The position numbers and the translations under genes are program-made. Below are positions 36,247 through 45,196 of a stretch of 64,000 nucleotides of DNA, in pieces (position 1 is the first letter of the stretch; each line of letters starts with the position of its first letter). Source of the DNA: Leptospira alexanderi serovar Manhao 3 str. L 60 (GTDB lineage: Bacteria > Spirochaetota > Leptospiria > Leptospirales > Leptospiraceae); the NCBI RefSeq assembly GCF_000243815.2, contig NZ_AHMT02000052.1:97001-161000 (forward strand), given 5' to 3'. The notes below the pieces were generated by a model. That model did not search any database and was not told where the DNA came from. It saw only the letters and a list, made by a program, of their open reading frames with translations.

Positions 36247-37224
36247 ATGGAAAATTATAAAAAAGAATCCGATGCAATCAAAACCTTAACGCGGATAAAG
36301 GGACCTGAGTTCGAAGAATATAGAAAAAGATGGGACCTGGTAAATAATTTTGAATTGGAAACTGAGTTTCCGATGTTTCTCCATATCGAAACCAGTTTTA
36401 AATGTAATTTTAGATGTCCTATGTGTGTCCAGGGTGTACCCGAATTAAAAGAAAAATTCGGTTATAAAGAAAAGATGACTACGGAAAGTATTACTAAAAT
36501 TCTATTAGAAGGTAAAAAATACAATACGCCTTCAGTGTCATTTCAAGGGGATAATGAACCATTTTTGAATAAAGAAATTACTGATTGGTTCAGACTTGCT
36601 ATTGAGTTTGGCTATCTTGATGTAATGGTGAATACAAACGGATCTCTTGTAACTGAGGAACTTGCTGAAAAAATTATCAAATCTGGTTTAACAAGAATTA
36701 GATTTAGTTTGGATGCGATCAATGAAGATACGTATAAGAAAATTAGGATTGGAGGAAAGTTCGAACAAGTGATGAAGAATATAGATAATTTTCTTCGTAT
36801 TCGTAAAGAATTAAACTCTGAACTTCCTATTGTAGGCGTAAATTTCGTTCGAATGAAGGAGAATGAAAATGAAATAGATAAATTTATTAAATACTGGAAT
36901 GATAAAGTTGATTTCGTAGTAATCCAGGACTTTATGACACCGGATGTAGAAGGGGATTTTGAAAATCTTGCCGGGAAAGAAAAAGTAAATCACTATAATT
37001 TTAGATGTAATCAACCATGGCAAAGATTATATATTCGTGGGAATGGTGACGTGACTCCTTGTTGTGCTATGTTTAGTAGCTATTTAAAATTGGGAGATAT
37101 GACAAAATTAAACCTAGTAGATTTATGGAATAGTAAAGAGGCAAAGGATTTACGAAAAATTCATAAAGAGGGTCGATATCATGAAAACCCTATTTGTTTA
37201 AAATGCTCTAAAATGTCGGGTTGA
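36247..37224 (+). CDS. Radical SAM/SPASM enzyme
   Basis: A 325-residue radical SAM protein with the CxxxCxxC cluster at C53, C57 and C60 (CNFRCPMC), a downstream SFQGDNEPF segment, and a SPASM-like C-terminus with CNQPW, CCAMF and CLKCSK for auxiliary Fe-S clusters. It starts directly after the KdnB-like gene. SPASM enzymes oxidise or rearrange peptides, sugars and aminoglycosides. In this place it probably modifies the sugar made by the operon, for example by dehydrogenation, epimerisation or deoxygenation. This is an uncommon enzyme for an O-antigen cluster. Confidence 0.85.
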   Translation: MENYKKESDAIKTLTRIKGPEFEEYRKRWDLVNNFELETEFPMFLHIETSFKCNFRCPMCVQGVPELKEKFGYKEKMTTESITKILLEGKKYNTPSVSFQGDNEPFLNKEITDWFRLAIEFGYLDVMVNTNGSLVTEELAEKIIKSGLTRIRFSLDAINEDTYKKIRIGGKFEQVMKNIDNFLRIRKELNSELPIVGVNFVRMKENENEIDKFIKYWNDKVDFVVIQDFMTPDVEGDFENLAGKEKVNHYNFRCNQPWQRLYIRGNGDVTPCCAMFSSYLKLGDMTKLNLVDLWNSKEAKDLRKIHKEGRYHENPICLKCSKMSG

Positions 37225-37362
37225 TTCAAAAGAAGTATATTCGTAAAGGGAATTTCTATAAAAGTCGCAGCTTTTAAAAATCATATCGTGGAAAACTTAG
37301 AAAGGGTTTATAGTTTGCTATCATAACTAGAATGGCGATTTTTAGAATCTTTTGATAGTTAT

Positions 37363-37464
37363 TAGAGTTGTTGAAAAATTAATTCTCCATTTATTTTTGT
37401 TTCACTAAAATGAACGATTGAAGCAGTTTTGTTAATCCCACAATTGAATTTTTCAACAACTCTA
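37363..37464 (-). repeat. MITE-like inverted-repeat element, copy 2 (102 bp)
   Basis: The ends TAGAGTTGTTGAAAAATT and AATTTTTCAACAACTCTA are inverted repeats identical or nearly so to copy 1 at 17968-18070. The interior matches copy 1 only when reversed, including GATTAACAAAACTGCTTCAA on the minus strand. Thus the two copies are in opposite orientation. No coding capacity. Confidence 0.85.
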
Positions 37465-37468
37465 TTGT

Positions 37469-37533
37469 AAGAACCTGTTTCTCACCATTTAGCGAGGGCT
37501 CGCAACGTTAAAAATGATGAGGAACAGGTTCTT
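37469..37533 (+). repeat. Imperfect inverted repeat, 65 bp hairpin
   Basis: AAGAACCTGTTTCTCACCATTT pairs with AAATGATGAGGAACAGGTTCTT at about 20 of 22 positions; the loop contains a smaller palindrome, GCGAGGGCTCGC. It starts 5 bp after the MITE-like element. It could act as a transcription barrier, but the TAAGAACCTGT start is shared with a segment inside the membrane protein gene near 61384, so I take it as a small dispersed repeat. Confidence 0.65.
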
Positions 37534-37651
37534 GCAGTTTACCTTTTTTGATAAAGTAAACCTGAGTTTTGGGACGTGCTGTAAGTTCTAAAAACCGTAT
37601 TGTAAAATAGATTGTACTGAAGATGTTGCTTACAAAGGGTGTATTATATTA

Positions 37652-38515
37652 ATGGAATGTTATTTATGTAAATCTGTATCAAGCACGAAGAGAGAAGGCC
37701 GTGTTCGAGACAATCCGAAATTGGAGATTTTGGAGTGTAACGAATGTGGGCTTGTGTATTTATCAAGTTTAAATCATATCACTGAACATCATTATGAAAA
37801 TTCTGGTATGCATGGTTCTGAAGTTGTATCTGTGCCAGATTGGTTGCGAGAATCCGATGCGGATGATGAAAGAAGATATAATTTTCTTAGATCAAAGTTA
37901 ATAAATAAGAGGCTTTTAGATTTTGGCTGTGGCGCGGGGGGGTTTCTTTTGAAGACTTTAAAAGAAACTTCGCTTTCCGAAGGTGTTGAGTTAGAATTAA
38001 GGCTTCAAGATTATTATAGGGAAAAAGAATTAAAGGTATGGACAAATTTAGAAAAAGTAATAAATGCAAATAGAAAATTTGATATCATTACTGCATTTCA
38101 TGTAATTGAACATTTAACAGATCCAAGAAAAACCATATTACAGTTGGCTTCTATACTCTCCGATCATGGAGAACTGATTATTGAAGTGCCTAGTTCCAAT
38201 GACGCTTTGCTTGTTCTTTATAAATCGGACGCCTTTTCTAAGTTTACTTATTGGAGCCAGCATTTATTTTTATTTAATAATGATACCTTGGCAAAACTTA
38301 TTAAGCAACTGGATTTGAAGTTGAATTGGATTAAGCAAATTCAAAGATATCCTTTGTCTAATCATCTTTATTGGCTTTCTAAAGGAAAACCTGGTGGGCA
38401 TATAAATTGGTCCTTTCTTGAAAATAAAGAACTTCACCGGGCTTATGAATCTCAACTTGCTTCGCTCGGTCTGTGCGATACCCTCATTGTAAGTGCTTCT
38501 GTAAATAAATCTTAG
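37652..38515 (+). CDS. Class I SAM methyltransferase with N-terminal zinc ribbon
   Basis: A 287-residue protein with CYLC and CNEC pairs in the first 35 residues (zinc-ribbon type), LLDFGCGAGGF as SAM loop and AFHVIEHLTDPRKT. It resembles the many short zinc-ribbon methyltransferases of surface-sugar loci. A single-gene unit: the next gene begins 221 bp downstream. The product probably methylates a sugar in the O unit; the site is unknown. Confidence 0.75.
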   Translation: MECYLCKSVSSTKREGRVRDNPKLEILECNECGLVYLSSLNHITEHHYENSGMHGSEVVSVPDWLRESDADDERRYNFLRSKLINKRLLDFGCGAGGFLLKTLKETSLSEGVELELRLQDYYREKELKVWTNLEKVINANRKFDIITAFHVIEHLTDPRKTILQLASILSDHGELIIEVPSSNDALLVLYKSDAFSKFTYWSQHLFLFNNDTLAKLIKQLDLKLNWIKQIQRYPLSNHLYWLSKGKPGGHINWSFLENKELHRAYESQLASLGLCDTLIVSASVNKS

Positions 38516-38736
38516 AAGATATATTATTCGCGATTTTTATAAAATTTGTTTATAGTGCGTCTAAAACTTAATTTTACTTTATTCGAAAAATTAAACTGCA
38601 AGATTCTATACCGATAGTGGACAAGTTCTAATAGGTTTAAGAGCAGTTTTAAGGTTATAAAAAATTCAAAGGAGAATTCATTGTTTGTGGGATCTTTTTC
38701 TAATTAATTCCCACTAAAAAGAATATAGCAGAGTCA

Positions 38737-40542
38737 ATGAAAATATTATCAATTTATTGGGGAATTTGTTCTAGTGCGTCTTTGTTTATAGATGGAAAAG
38801 TTGTCGCTTCGGTTCATGAGGAAAGATTTACGCGATTTAAAAATGACGATTCATTCCCGGTGCATTCTATCAAATATTGTTTGGAATCAGCGAAAATTAG
38901 TTCATCGGAATTAGATGGTGCGGCGATAGCCAGTTTTAGTAGTCCTATTGATGATATAATGTTATTTAAAAGCCAATGGACGATTGATGATTATTTAAAG
39001 GAGCAGCATTTGAGGTGGAAGCCGTTTTTAGTGAATGGTGAAAAAGTTCTCAAGTCTGTTTTGGAAACATTTCCTGAAAAGAAAAAGGCCCAAATAAGTT
39101 CAGATAGTGATTATTTTAAGGATCTTGAGAATTTACCTTTTGAAGAAAGGCAAAACAAGTATGATATTGATAGAGAGCAAATTCTTGCTGAGTTTTTATC
39201 GATTGATAAAGCGAAAGTAAGAAGAATAGAGCATCATAGATGCCATGCAGCTTACTCTTACTATGCATCGAAATATCGTAATAAACCGGTTTTAGCCTTA
39301 ACCGTTGACGGTTGGGGAGACGGAAAAAACGCAACGATAGGTATTTTTGATGAAAAAGGTAAATATTCTCGAGTTTATGAAAGTGATCAATGTGCTATCG
39401 GTAGAATTTATCGTTATATGACTTTGATGCTAGGCATGAAGCCAAACGAACATGAATTTAAAGTAATGGGTTTAGCTCCTTACGGTAAGGAAACTCACGC
39501 CAAAAAAGCATTAGATATTTTGAGAAATACATTATATGTAGACGGAGAAGAATTTAAGTGGAAAGAGAAACCTAGAGATAGTTATTTCTGGTTCAAGGAG
39601 CGTTTTGAAGGTGTTCGATTTGATAACATTGCATTTGCTTTGCAAAAATGGACAGAAGAATTACTGGTTGAATGGATCAAGAATGTAATTAATAAATATA
39701 AAATACATGATATCGTGATAAGTGGCGGAGTCGCAATGAATATTAAGGCGATGGGTAAGATTGCGGATTTACCTGAGGTTAAGAGTCTTTTTATTGGAGG
39801 TTCTGCAAGTGATGAATCAATGGCTATAAGTTCTGGTATTTGCTTAGCGGAAGATTTGACTAATGAATTGTCTATGCAATGGAATTCAAATACTGTTGAG
39901 CCATTAACACGCTTATATCTAGGACCTTCGGCCCCCTTAAAAGAAGAGGAGAGAGCAGTAGGTAGCCTTGATAAAATGAAGTTTGAGATTATTGAAAACC
40001 CAGAAAGTCGACATATTGCAAAAGTACTTTTTGAAGGAAAAATTTTAGCAAGAGCGGCTGGAAGAATGGAATTTGGTCAACGGGCTTTAGGGAATCGTTC
40101 TATTTTAGCCGACCCAATTCATTTAAAAATAAAAGAAAAAATCAACTCAGCAATTAAAAGTAGGGATTTTTGGATGCCGTTTGCGCCAGTGGTTATGGAT
40201 ACTTTTGTCGAACGATATCTTATTAATCCGAAAGGTTTAGAATCGCCTCATATGACACTTAGTTTTGATACTACGGAGGAAGGTTATGATGCAATGAGCG
40301 CTGCATGCCATCCAGCTGATAGAACTGCCAGGGCACAAATACTTAAGGAGCAAGATAATCCAGAATTATATTCTCTCCTAAAAGCATTTCAACATTTAAC
40401 AGGAAGAGGTGCTCTTTTAAATACTTCTTTTAATCTCCATGGGTTTCCGATAGTTAATTCTCCACAGGAAGCGATAGATGTTTTGGTGAATTCGGGTTTA
40501 GACGGGTTAATTTTAAATCATTTTTTAATTTTAAAAAAATAG
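38737..40542 (+). CDS. Carbamoyltransferase (NodU/CmcH family)
   Basis: A 601-residue O-carbamoyltransferase, normal length for the family. N-terminal Kae1-like part: LSIYWGICSSAS, HHRCHAAYSYYAS with the conserved histidines, and GGVAMNIKA. C-terminal carbamoyltransferase domain: AGRMEFGQRALGNRSILADP and FNLHGFPIVNSPQEA. It transfers a carbamoyl group from carbamoyl phosphate via carbamoyl-AMP to a hydroxyl. It likely decorates a sugar of the O antigen or its nucleotide precursor. Confidence 0.9.
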   Translation: MKILSIYWGICSSASLFIDGKVVASVHEERFTRFKNDDSFPVHSIKYCLESAKISSSELDGAAIASFSSPIDDIMLFKSQWTIDDYLKEQHLRWKPFLVNGEKVLKSVLETFPEKKKAQISSDSDYFKDLENLPFEERQNKYDIDREQILAEFLSIDKAKVRRIEHHRCHAAYSYYASKYRNKPVLALTVDGWGDGKNATIGIFDEKGKYSRVYESDQCAIGRIYRYMTLMLGMKPNEHEFKVMGLAPYGKETHAKKALDILRNTLYVDGEEFKWKEKPRDSYFWFKERFEGVRFDNIAFALQKWTEELLVEWIKNVINKYKIHDIVISGGVAMNIKAMGKIADLPEVKSLFIGGSASDESMAISSGICLAEDLTNELSMQWNSNTVEPLTRLYLGPSAPLKEEERAVGSLDKMKFEIIENPESRHIAKVLFEGKILARAAGRMEFGQRALGNRSILADPIHLKIKEKINSAIKSRDFWMPFAPVVMDTFVERYLINPKGLESPHMTLSFDTTEEGYDAMSAACHPADRTARAQILKEQDNPELYSLLKAFQHLTGRGALLNTSFNLHGFPIVNSPQEAIDVLVNSGLDGLILNHFLILKK

Positions 40543-40664
40543 AAAAGAGATTTAAATCATAAATAAGTTGTTTTTAAGAGCTTAGTGTTCCAAGATATTC
40601 TTGTGATTGATTTATTGAAAGTTGCTTTAAAAGCCATTTTATAGTATTACCTAGTCGTTCCTTG

Positions 40665-42431
40665 ATGAAAAGAAGTCTTGTTACCACTGCTTTGGAAGAA
40701 ACCTGGCCGGGTTTTGATGTTCCTATCTTGTTTTTAGGGGAATGGTGCAAAATCTACAACAGACGCAACATTTGGGAACGATTCGATTCAATAACGTTTC
40801 CTTATCATTGGGATGATCGGGAAAAATTTCAGAAAGATTATTTCAAGCTGCAAAGTTTATATGAGGATATTCTTTTACCAAGTGTTAGCCAAAATTTAAA
40901 TCGAATTCATAATACCGATCGAAGCTTGGAATTTTGGAGGATTTTGGTTGGTCCTTGGTTGGGACTATTCATTCACATAGTATACGACCGTTTCGAATCA
41001 ATACGTATTTTAAAAGAATCCAGTGACTTCGTTTTACCGCCAAGATTTGTGTACAACGAAGCGGATATCATTCCGAATGGAATGATGGAATTCTATAATT
41101 TTTTTGCAAATGATTATTGGAACCAATGGCTCTTTGGTTCTATTTTAGATTTCTTTTTTCAAAGAGATGATACACAATGTTTATTCATTCAGCCGTCTTC
41201 GGTTTATCATTCTAGAATATTTCAAAAATCTAAATCTTTTAAGGAAAGATGTAAGGATTATCTTTCTGAATTTCGTGTGAGAAAAAATGAAGCTTTTATT
41301 ATTGCGGATTATTTTCCTTTAAGATATTCCATTCTTTGGCAATTTAAGCTTAAGCAATTTCCAAGAAAAAGAAGAAATAAGACGCTTGAAGTTTTTGAAT
41401 TTGATAGGAAAATTCGAAATGATTGGCATCTTCCGCAATTTTCAGATGATAGTTTTTATTCTTTTATAAAGTCCATCTTACCTTTTCAAATCCCCAAAGC
41501 ATATATAGAAGGATTTGAAAAGGTAAAAGATATTACAAATTCAAAAGAATGGCCTACAAACCCTAAATTTATTTTTACAAGTAATAGTCATGTTGGAGAC
41601 GATATTTTTAAATTTTGGGCGGCAACAAAAAAAGAAAAAGGAGTTCCATTAATAATATCCCAGCATGGAGGATATTATGGAATAGGAAACATTTCTTTTT
41701 TAGAAGATCATGAAAAAAAGATTTCAAATCGCTATCTTACCTGGGGTTGGCATGACGAAGAATATGCAAATGTGATTCCTAATTTTTCTATTAAGATTGC
41801 TAATAAAAAAGATATTTGCTATAGCTCTAAGGGTTACGGATTACTTGTGGAACATTGTATGCCTCGTTATAGCTATTGGATACAAAATACGCCTGTGTCA
41901 GGCCAAATACTGAGATATTTTGATGATCAATACTCATTTATTAAGCATTTAACTCCAAAAGTAAGATCAAAGTTTTTAATTAAATTATATCCTGATGATT
42001 ATGATTGGAATCAAAAGGAACGATGGGAAAGTTTATATCTCACTTTGGCGTATGATAGTGGTCAAAAGTCGTTTGAAAGTGTAATGAGAAAAAGTAGGAT
42101 CTGCGTTACAACCTATAACGCAACTACGTATTTGGAATCTTTGGGGTTAAATATGCCTACTTTAATTTTTTGGAATCCTACTTATTGGGAATTAAGAAAA
42201 AGTGCGTTACCTTATTTTCAAATGCTAAAAGATGCGAGTATATTGTTCGAAAGTCCGATCACTGCTGCCACATATTTAAATGAAATATGGGATAATATTG
42301 ATGATTGGTGGCAAGAAAAGGAAAGACAAAGAATAAGAGGTATTTTTATAGAGAAATATTGTAGAAAAGTTATAAATCCTCTTCGTGTTTTAAATTTAAA
42401 CTTGGGTCTACGAAAAAATAATCAGTTTTAA
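40665..42431 (+). CDS. LIC12162-type putative transferase
   Basis: A 588-residue protein that I recognise as the LIC12162 family of leptospiral O-antigen transferases: TTALEETWP near the start, SITFPYHWDDR, LVGPWL, and a C-terminal YNATTYLESLG segment resembling GT-B nucleotide-binding halves. ATG 40665 follows a TTG in frame by 3 bp and is preferred. No signal peptide or membrane segment was seen, so it is probably cytoplasmic or peripheral. The sugar it transfers is not known. Confidence 0.8.
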   Translation: MKRSLVTTALEETWPGFDVPILFLGEWCKIYNRRNIWERFDSITFPYHWDDREKFQKDYFKLQSLYEDILLPSVSQNLNRIHNTDRSLEFWRILVGPWLGLFIHIVYDRFESIRILKESSDFVLPPRFVYNEADIIPNGMMEFYNFFANDYWNQWLFGSILDFFFQRDDTQCLFIQPSSVYHSRIFQKSKSFKERCKDYLSEFRVRKNEAFIIADYFPLRYSILWQFKLKQFPRKRRNKTLEVFEFDRKIRNDWHLPQFSDDSFYSFIKSILPFQIPKAYIEGFEKVKDITNSKEWPTNPKFIFTSNSHVGDDIFKFWAATKKEKGVPLIISQHGGYYGIGNISFLEDHEKKISNRYLTWGWHDEEYANVIPNFSIKIANKKDICYSSKGYGLLVEHCMPRYSYWIQNTPVSGQILRYFDDQYSFIKHLTPKVRSKFLIKLYPDDYDWNQKERWESLYLTLAYDSGQKSFESVMRKSRICVTTYNATTYLESLGLNMPTLIFWNPTYWELRKSALPYFQMLKDASILFESPITAATYLNEIWDNIDDWWQEKERQRIRGIFIEKYCRKVINPLRVLNLNLGLRKNNQF

Positions 42432-42720
42432 TACTGAGCATAAATAGTATATAAGAAATCTTTTATCTTTACTTTGAATTTTAATTTCTTAAGGAAATTT
42501 TTGAAATAATGTTAGTATTTAATTTGTATGTCGCTAGTTTTCTAAATGCGGTTCAACGTATAGATCTAATAAATTTACGGCTTTCTTGAAGACCATGGGC
42601 GTTCTTAAATATGAAGAAATTCTTAAGCTTTATAAAGGTTTATTAGAATAAAATTGATATTACGAAAATAGTCTATGGCTATAATCTTGAATGCAATAAT
42701 TTCCATCTAATCTAAGTTTC

Positions 42721-43380
42721 ATGTATATTATAAAATTTTTTAACGAGCTGGATTTTTTGAGTCATTGTTTAGATAGAATTAAAGAAATTTCTGAAACCAA
42801 AATTCAAAGTAATAATTGTTTTCATATAGTACTTACAGGGGGAGAAACTGCGAAATTACTCTATTCTGAATTGAAGTTTATGAAAACAGATTGGTCAAAA
42901 TGGTTTTTTTATTTCGGTGATGAAAGATGTGTTCCGAAAGATCATACTGATTCTAATTGGCTGATGGCTGAAAGAGTTTTATTTAAATTTATACCAGTGA
43001 ATGAAAGACAAATTTTTAGGATACCAGGTCACCTTGGAGCTGAACGAGGAGCCTTGGAGTATTCAAAATCTATTAAATCTATTTCTTCATTCGATTTAGT
43101 TCTTCTGGGTTTAGGAGAAGATGGTCATATTGCGAGTTTATTTCCAGAAATGGATTTGTCAAAAGAGGAAGATGCAATTGCTATTTACGATTCTCCGAAA
43201 CCTCCAATCGAAAGAGTGAGTTTATCTTTGAAGAAAATCAATTCGTCAGAATTTGTGTTTATCATAGCAAAAGGAAAAAAGAAAAGAGAAATCATCGAAA
43301 GAATTAAGATGGGTGAGGCCTTACCCGCTACATCTCTTTCTCCTGTAAAATCAGTGGAACTCTATTATTTTTATGACTGA
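42721..43380 (+). CDS. 6-phosphogluconolactonase/glucosamine-6-phosphate isomerase-like protein
   Basis: A 219-residue protein of the SugarP_isomerase fold: HIVLTGGETAKLLY, FYFGDERCVP, GLGEDGHIASLFP and PATSLSPVKS are the classic 6-phosphogluconolactonase motifs in order. In central metabolism this enzyme hydrolyses 6-phosphogluconolactone. A second copy inside an O-antigen locus suggests a modified role, such as a lactone or sugar-phosphate step in making an unusual sugar. It is isolated by 289 bp upstream, and a FkbM methyltransferase follows after 33 bp. Confidence 0.85.
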   Translation: MYIIKFFNELDFLSHCLDRIKEISETKIQSNNCFHIVLTGGETAKLLYSELKFMKTDWSKWFFYFGDERCVPKDHTDSNWLMAERVLFKFIPVNERQIFRIPGHLGAERGALEYSKSIKSISSFDLVLLGLGEDGHIASLFPEMDLSKEEDAIAIYDSPKPPIERVSLSLKKINSSEFVFIIAKGKKKREIIERIKMGEALPATSLSPVKSVELYYFYD

Positions 43381-43413
43381 TTGCCTATATTGCACGTTAT
43401 AAAGGACTTTTAA

Positions 43414-44253
43414 ATGACAAAGATCATTAAAGACTGTATTGCCAAAACCGTTTCTTTTATTATTTTTCTATTAAGAAAAACATCGATTGGGAGATTCGTT
43501 TTAGAAGTTCTTATTCATAAGTTAATGAATCATGTGGAAGAAGTAAATCATAAAGGAAGAATGTTTTTTACAACGCCGAATGATTTGAATCGATTTAGAG
43601 CACGTACGTTTTCAATAAAAGAACCCGAAACGTTGGAGTGGATTGATCAAATTTCCGAAAACTCAGTTTTTTGGGATATCGGGGCTAATGTAGGCTTATA
43701 TTCGATATATGCTGCAAAGCAGAAAAATGCTAGAGTATTTTCATTTGAGCCTTCCGTTTTTAATTTAGAATTGCTTGTAAGAAATATATTTCTGAATCAG
43801 TTATCGGATCGTGTGACAATTGTTCCCTTACCTTTATCGGATCAACTTTCCATTAATAAACTTCGAATGACAAGTATGGACTGGGGTGGAGCGCTTTCTT
43901 CTTTTGGAGCCGAGTTCGGTCACGATGGTAAACCTATGGACCAGGTTTTTGAATATAGTCTTATAGGCTTATCTATGGAAGATGTCGTAAATCGATTCAA
44001 TTTGCCAAATCCGGATTATATCAAAATGGACGTAGATGGAATTGAACATATCATTTTAAAAGGTGGTAAAAATGTTCTGAAAAACGTGAAAGAAATACTT
44101 GTGGAGATCAATGAAAATTTTACGGAACAATTCGATATTAGTAGATCCGTCTTAGAGCGCGCCGGTCTTGTTCTTAAAAATAAAGCAGACTCGACGGTAT
44201 TCAATAGTGGGTCATTTCAAAATACCTACAACCAAATTTGGATACGAAAATAA
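43414..44253 (+). CDS. FkbM-family methyltransferase
   Basis: A 279-residue FkbM-type SAM methyltransferase: VFWDIGANVGLYSIYAA, SFEPSVFN, YIKMDVDGIEH and the terminal NQIWIRK. FkbM enzymes O-methylate sugars or polyketides. The first ~30 residues (IIFLLRKTSIGRFVL) are hydrophobic enough for a membrane anchor. It begins 33 bp after the lactonase-like gene and is intact, unlike several other methyltransferases in the window. Confidence 0.83.
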   Translation: MTKIIKDCIAKTVSFIIFLLRKTSIGRFVLEVLIHKLMNHVEEVNHKGRMFFTTPNDLNRFRARTFSIKEPETLEWIDQISENSVFWDIGANVGLYSIYAAKQKNARVFSFEPSVFNLELLVRNIFLNQLSDRVTIVPLPLSDQLSINKLRMTSMDWGGALSSFGAEFGHDGKPMDQVFEYSLIGLSMEDVVNRFNLPNPDYIKMDVDGIEHIILKGGKNVLKNVKEILVEINENFTEQFDISRSVLERAGLVLKNKADSTVFNSGSFQNTYNQIWIRK

Positions 44254-44400
44254 TGATTTTCTAAATCCTGAAAAGGCAAATAAAGTTATGAATCTATTAG
44301 ATAAGGTAAAAAGTTTTTCAAAATCATTTCAACAGAAATCGATCAAAGTGATTCACCATTTGCTTTATCGATTTGCTGTTCTATTAGAAAAATAATATAT

Positions 44401-45168
44401 ATGAATTTTGTAAAAGACAAACTTAAGTCCGGAAAGTTTACGATCGGATCCTGGATGCAGATTCCGAATCCGTCCGTCGCCGAAATTTTAGCAAGTGCCG
44501 GTTTTGATTGGATTGCACTAGATCTGGAACACGGTGCGTTTAGTCTGCATCTTCTACCCGATATCTTTAGAGCGATTCGGATCGTAGGAAGCTTGCCCTT
44601 TGCGAGAGTCGCTCAAAATCATCCGAAAGATATCAAACAGGCTTTGGATGCGGGAGCGGCAGGGATCATTGTCCCCATGATAGAGACGGCCGAACAGACG
44701 AGAAACTTTCTATCCTGGAGCAGTTATCCACCGAACGGAACTCGAGGTGTGGGGTATTCGAACGCGAATTTGTTCGGCAAACACTTTGATTCTTATTCCA
44801 GAATTATTAATTCCGATCTAGTTCGTATTATTCAAATCGAAAGCATAAAAGCATTGGATGAAATTGATTCTATTCTTTCTGTAAAGGGCATTGATGCTAT
44901 GATGATCGGGCCGTATGATTTATCCGGTTCGATGGGGCTAACCGGGCAATTTGATCATCCCGATTTTTTAAAGGCTGTTCAGGATTTGCAAAAAGCCGCC
45001 GAAAGAAATCAAATTCCGTTAGGAACGCATGTGATCCAGGCCGATTTTCAGAAGGTCAGGGACGAGATTCGAAGTGGAAAAAAATTTATCGCATATTCAA
45101 CCGACGCGATCATGTTAAACACTCAAGCTAATTTGAATTTTAAAGAATTAGATAATTTGAATTCATAA
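44401..45168 (+). CDS. HpcH/HpaI-family aldolase
   Basis: A 255-residue class II pyruvate aldolase: FDWIALDLEHGAFS with the conserved histidine, FARVAQN with the arginine, a metal-binding glutamate in IIQIESI, and MIGPYDLSGSMG. Such enzymes join pyruvate to an aldehyde to give 4-hydroxy-2-oxo acids and can form 3-deoxy-ulosonic acids. It lies 28 bp before a KdsB-like cytidylyltransferase, so an aldolase-made 3-deoxy-2-ulosonate is a reasonable inference. It begins the five-gene module to 48817. Confidence 0.85.
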   Translation: MNFVKDKLKSGKFTIGSWMQIPNPSVAEILASAGFDWIALDLEHGAFSLHLLPDIFRAIRIVGSLPFARVAQNHPKDIKQALDAGAAGIIVPMIETAEQTRNFLSWSSYPPNGTRGVGYSNANLFGKHFDSYSRIINSDLVRIIQIESIKALDEIDSILSVKGIDAMMIGPYDLSGSMGLTGQFDHPDFLKAVQDLQKAAERNQIPLGTHVIQADFQKVRDEIRSGKKFIAYSTDAIMLNTQANLNFKELDNLNS

Positions 45169-45196
45169 ATTAAGGAATATTGAAATAGAGATCAAT

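Larger units (their letters stand above)
37225..37651 (+). other. Intergenic stretch, 427 bp, holding two repeat elements
   Basis: No gene is present. It contains the second MITE-like element (37363-37464) and an adjacent imperfect inverted repeat (37469-37533). After them the sequence CAGTTTACCTTTTTT leads to GTTTTGGGACGTGCTGTAA, which resembles the end of the segment inserted in the membrane protein gene at 61384-61549. The region looks like a repeat-rich junction between blocks of the locus. Confidence 0.6.

Noticed and set aside
44168..44395. 75-codon frame overlapping the end of the FkbM gene, with a 35-codon tail after it
   Set aside because: First half is shadow of FkbM. The tail from 44288 has an ATG but no clear ribosome site or family; too weak for a gene.
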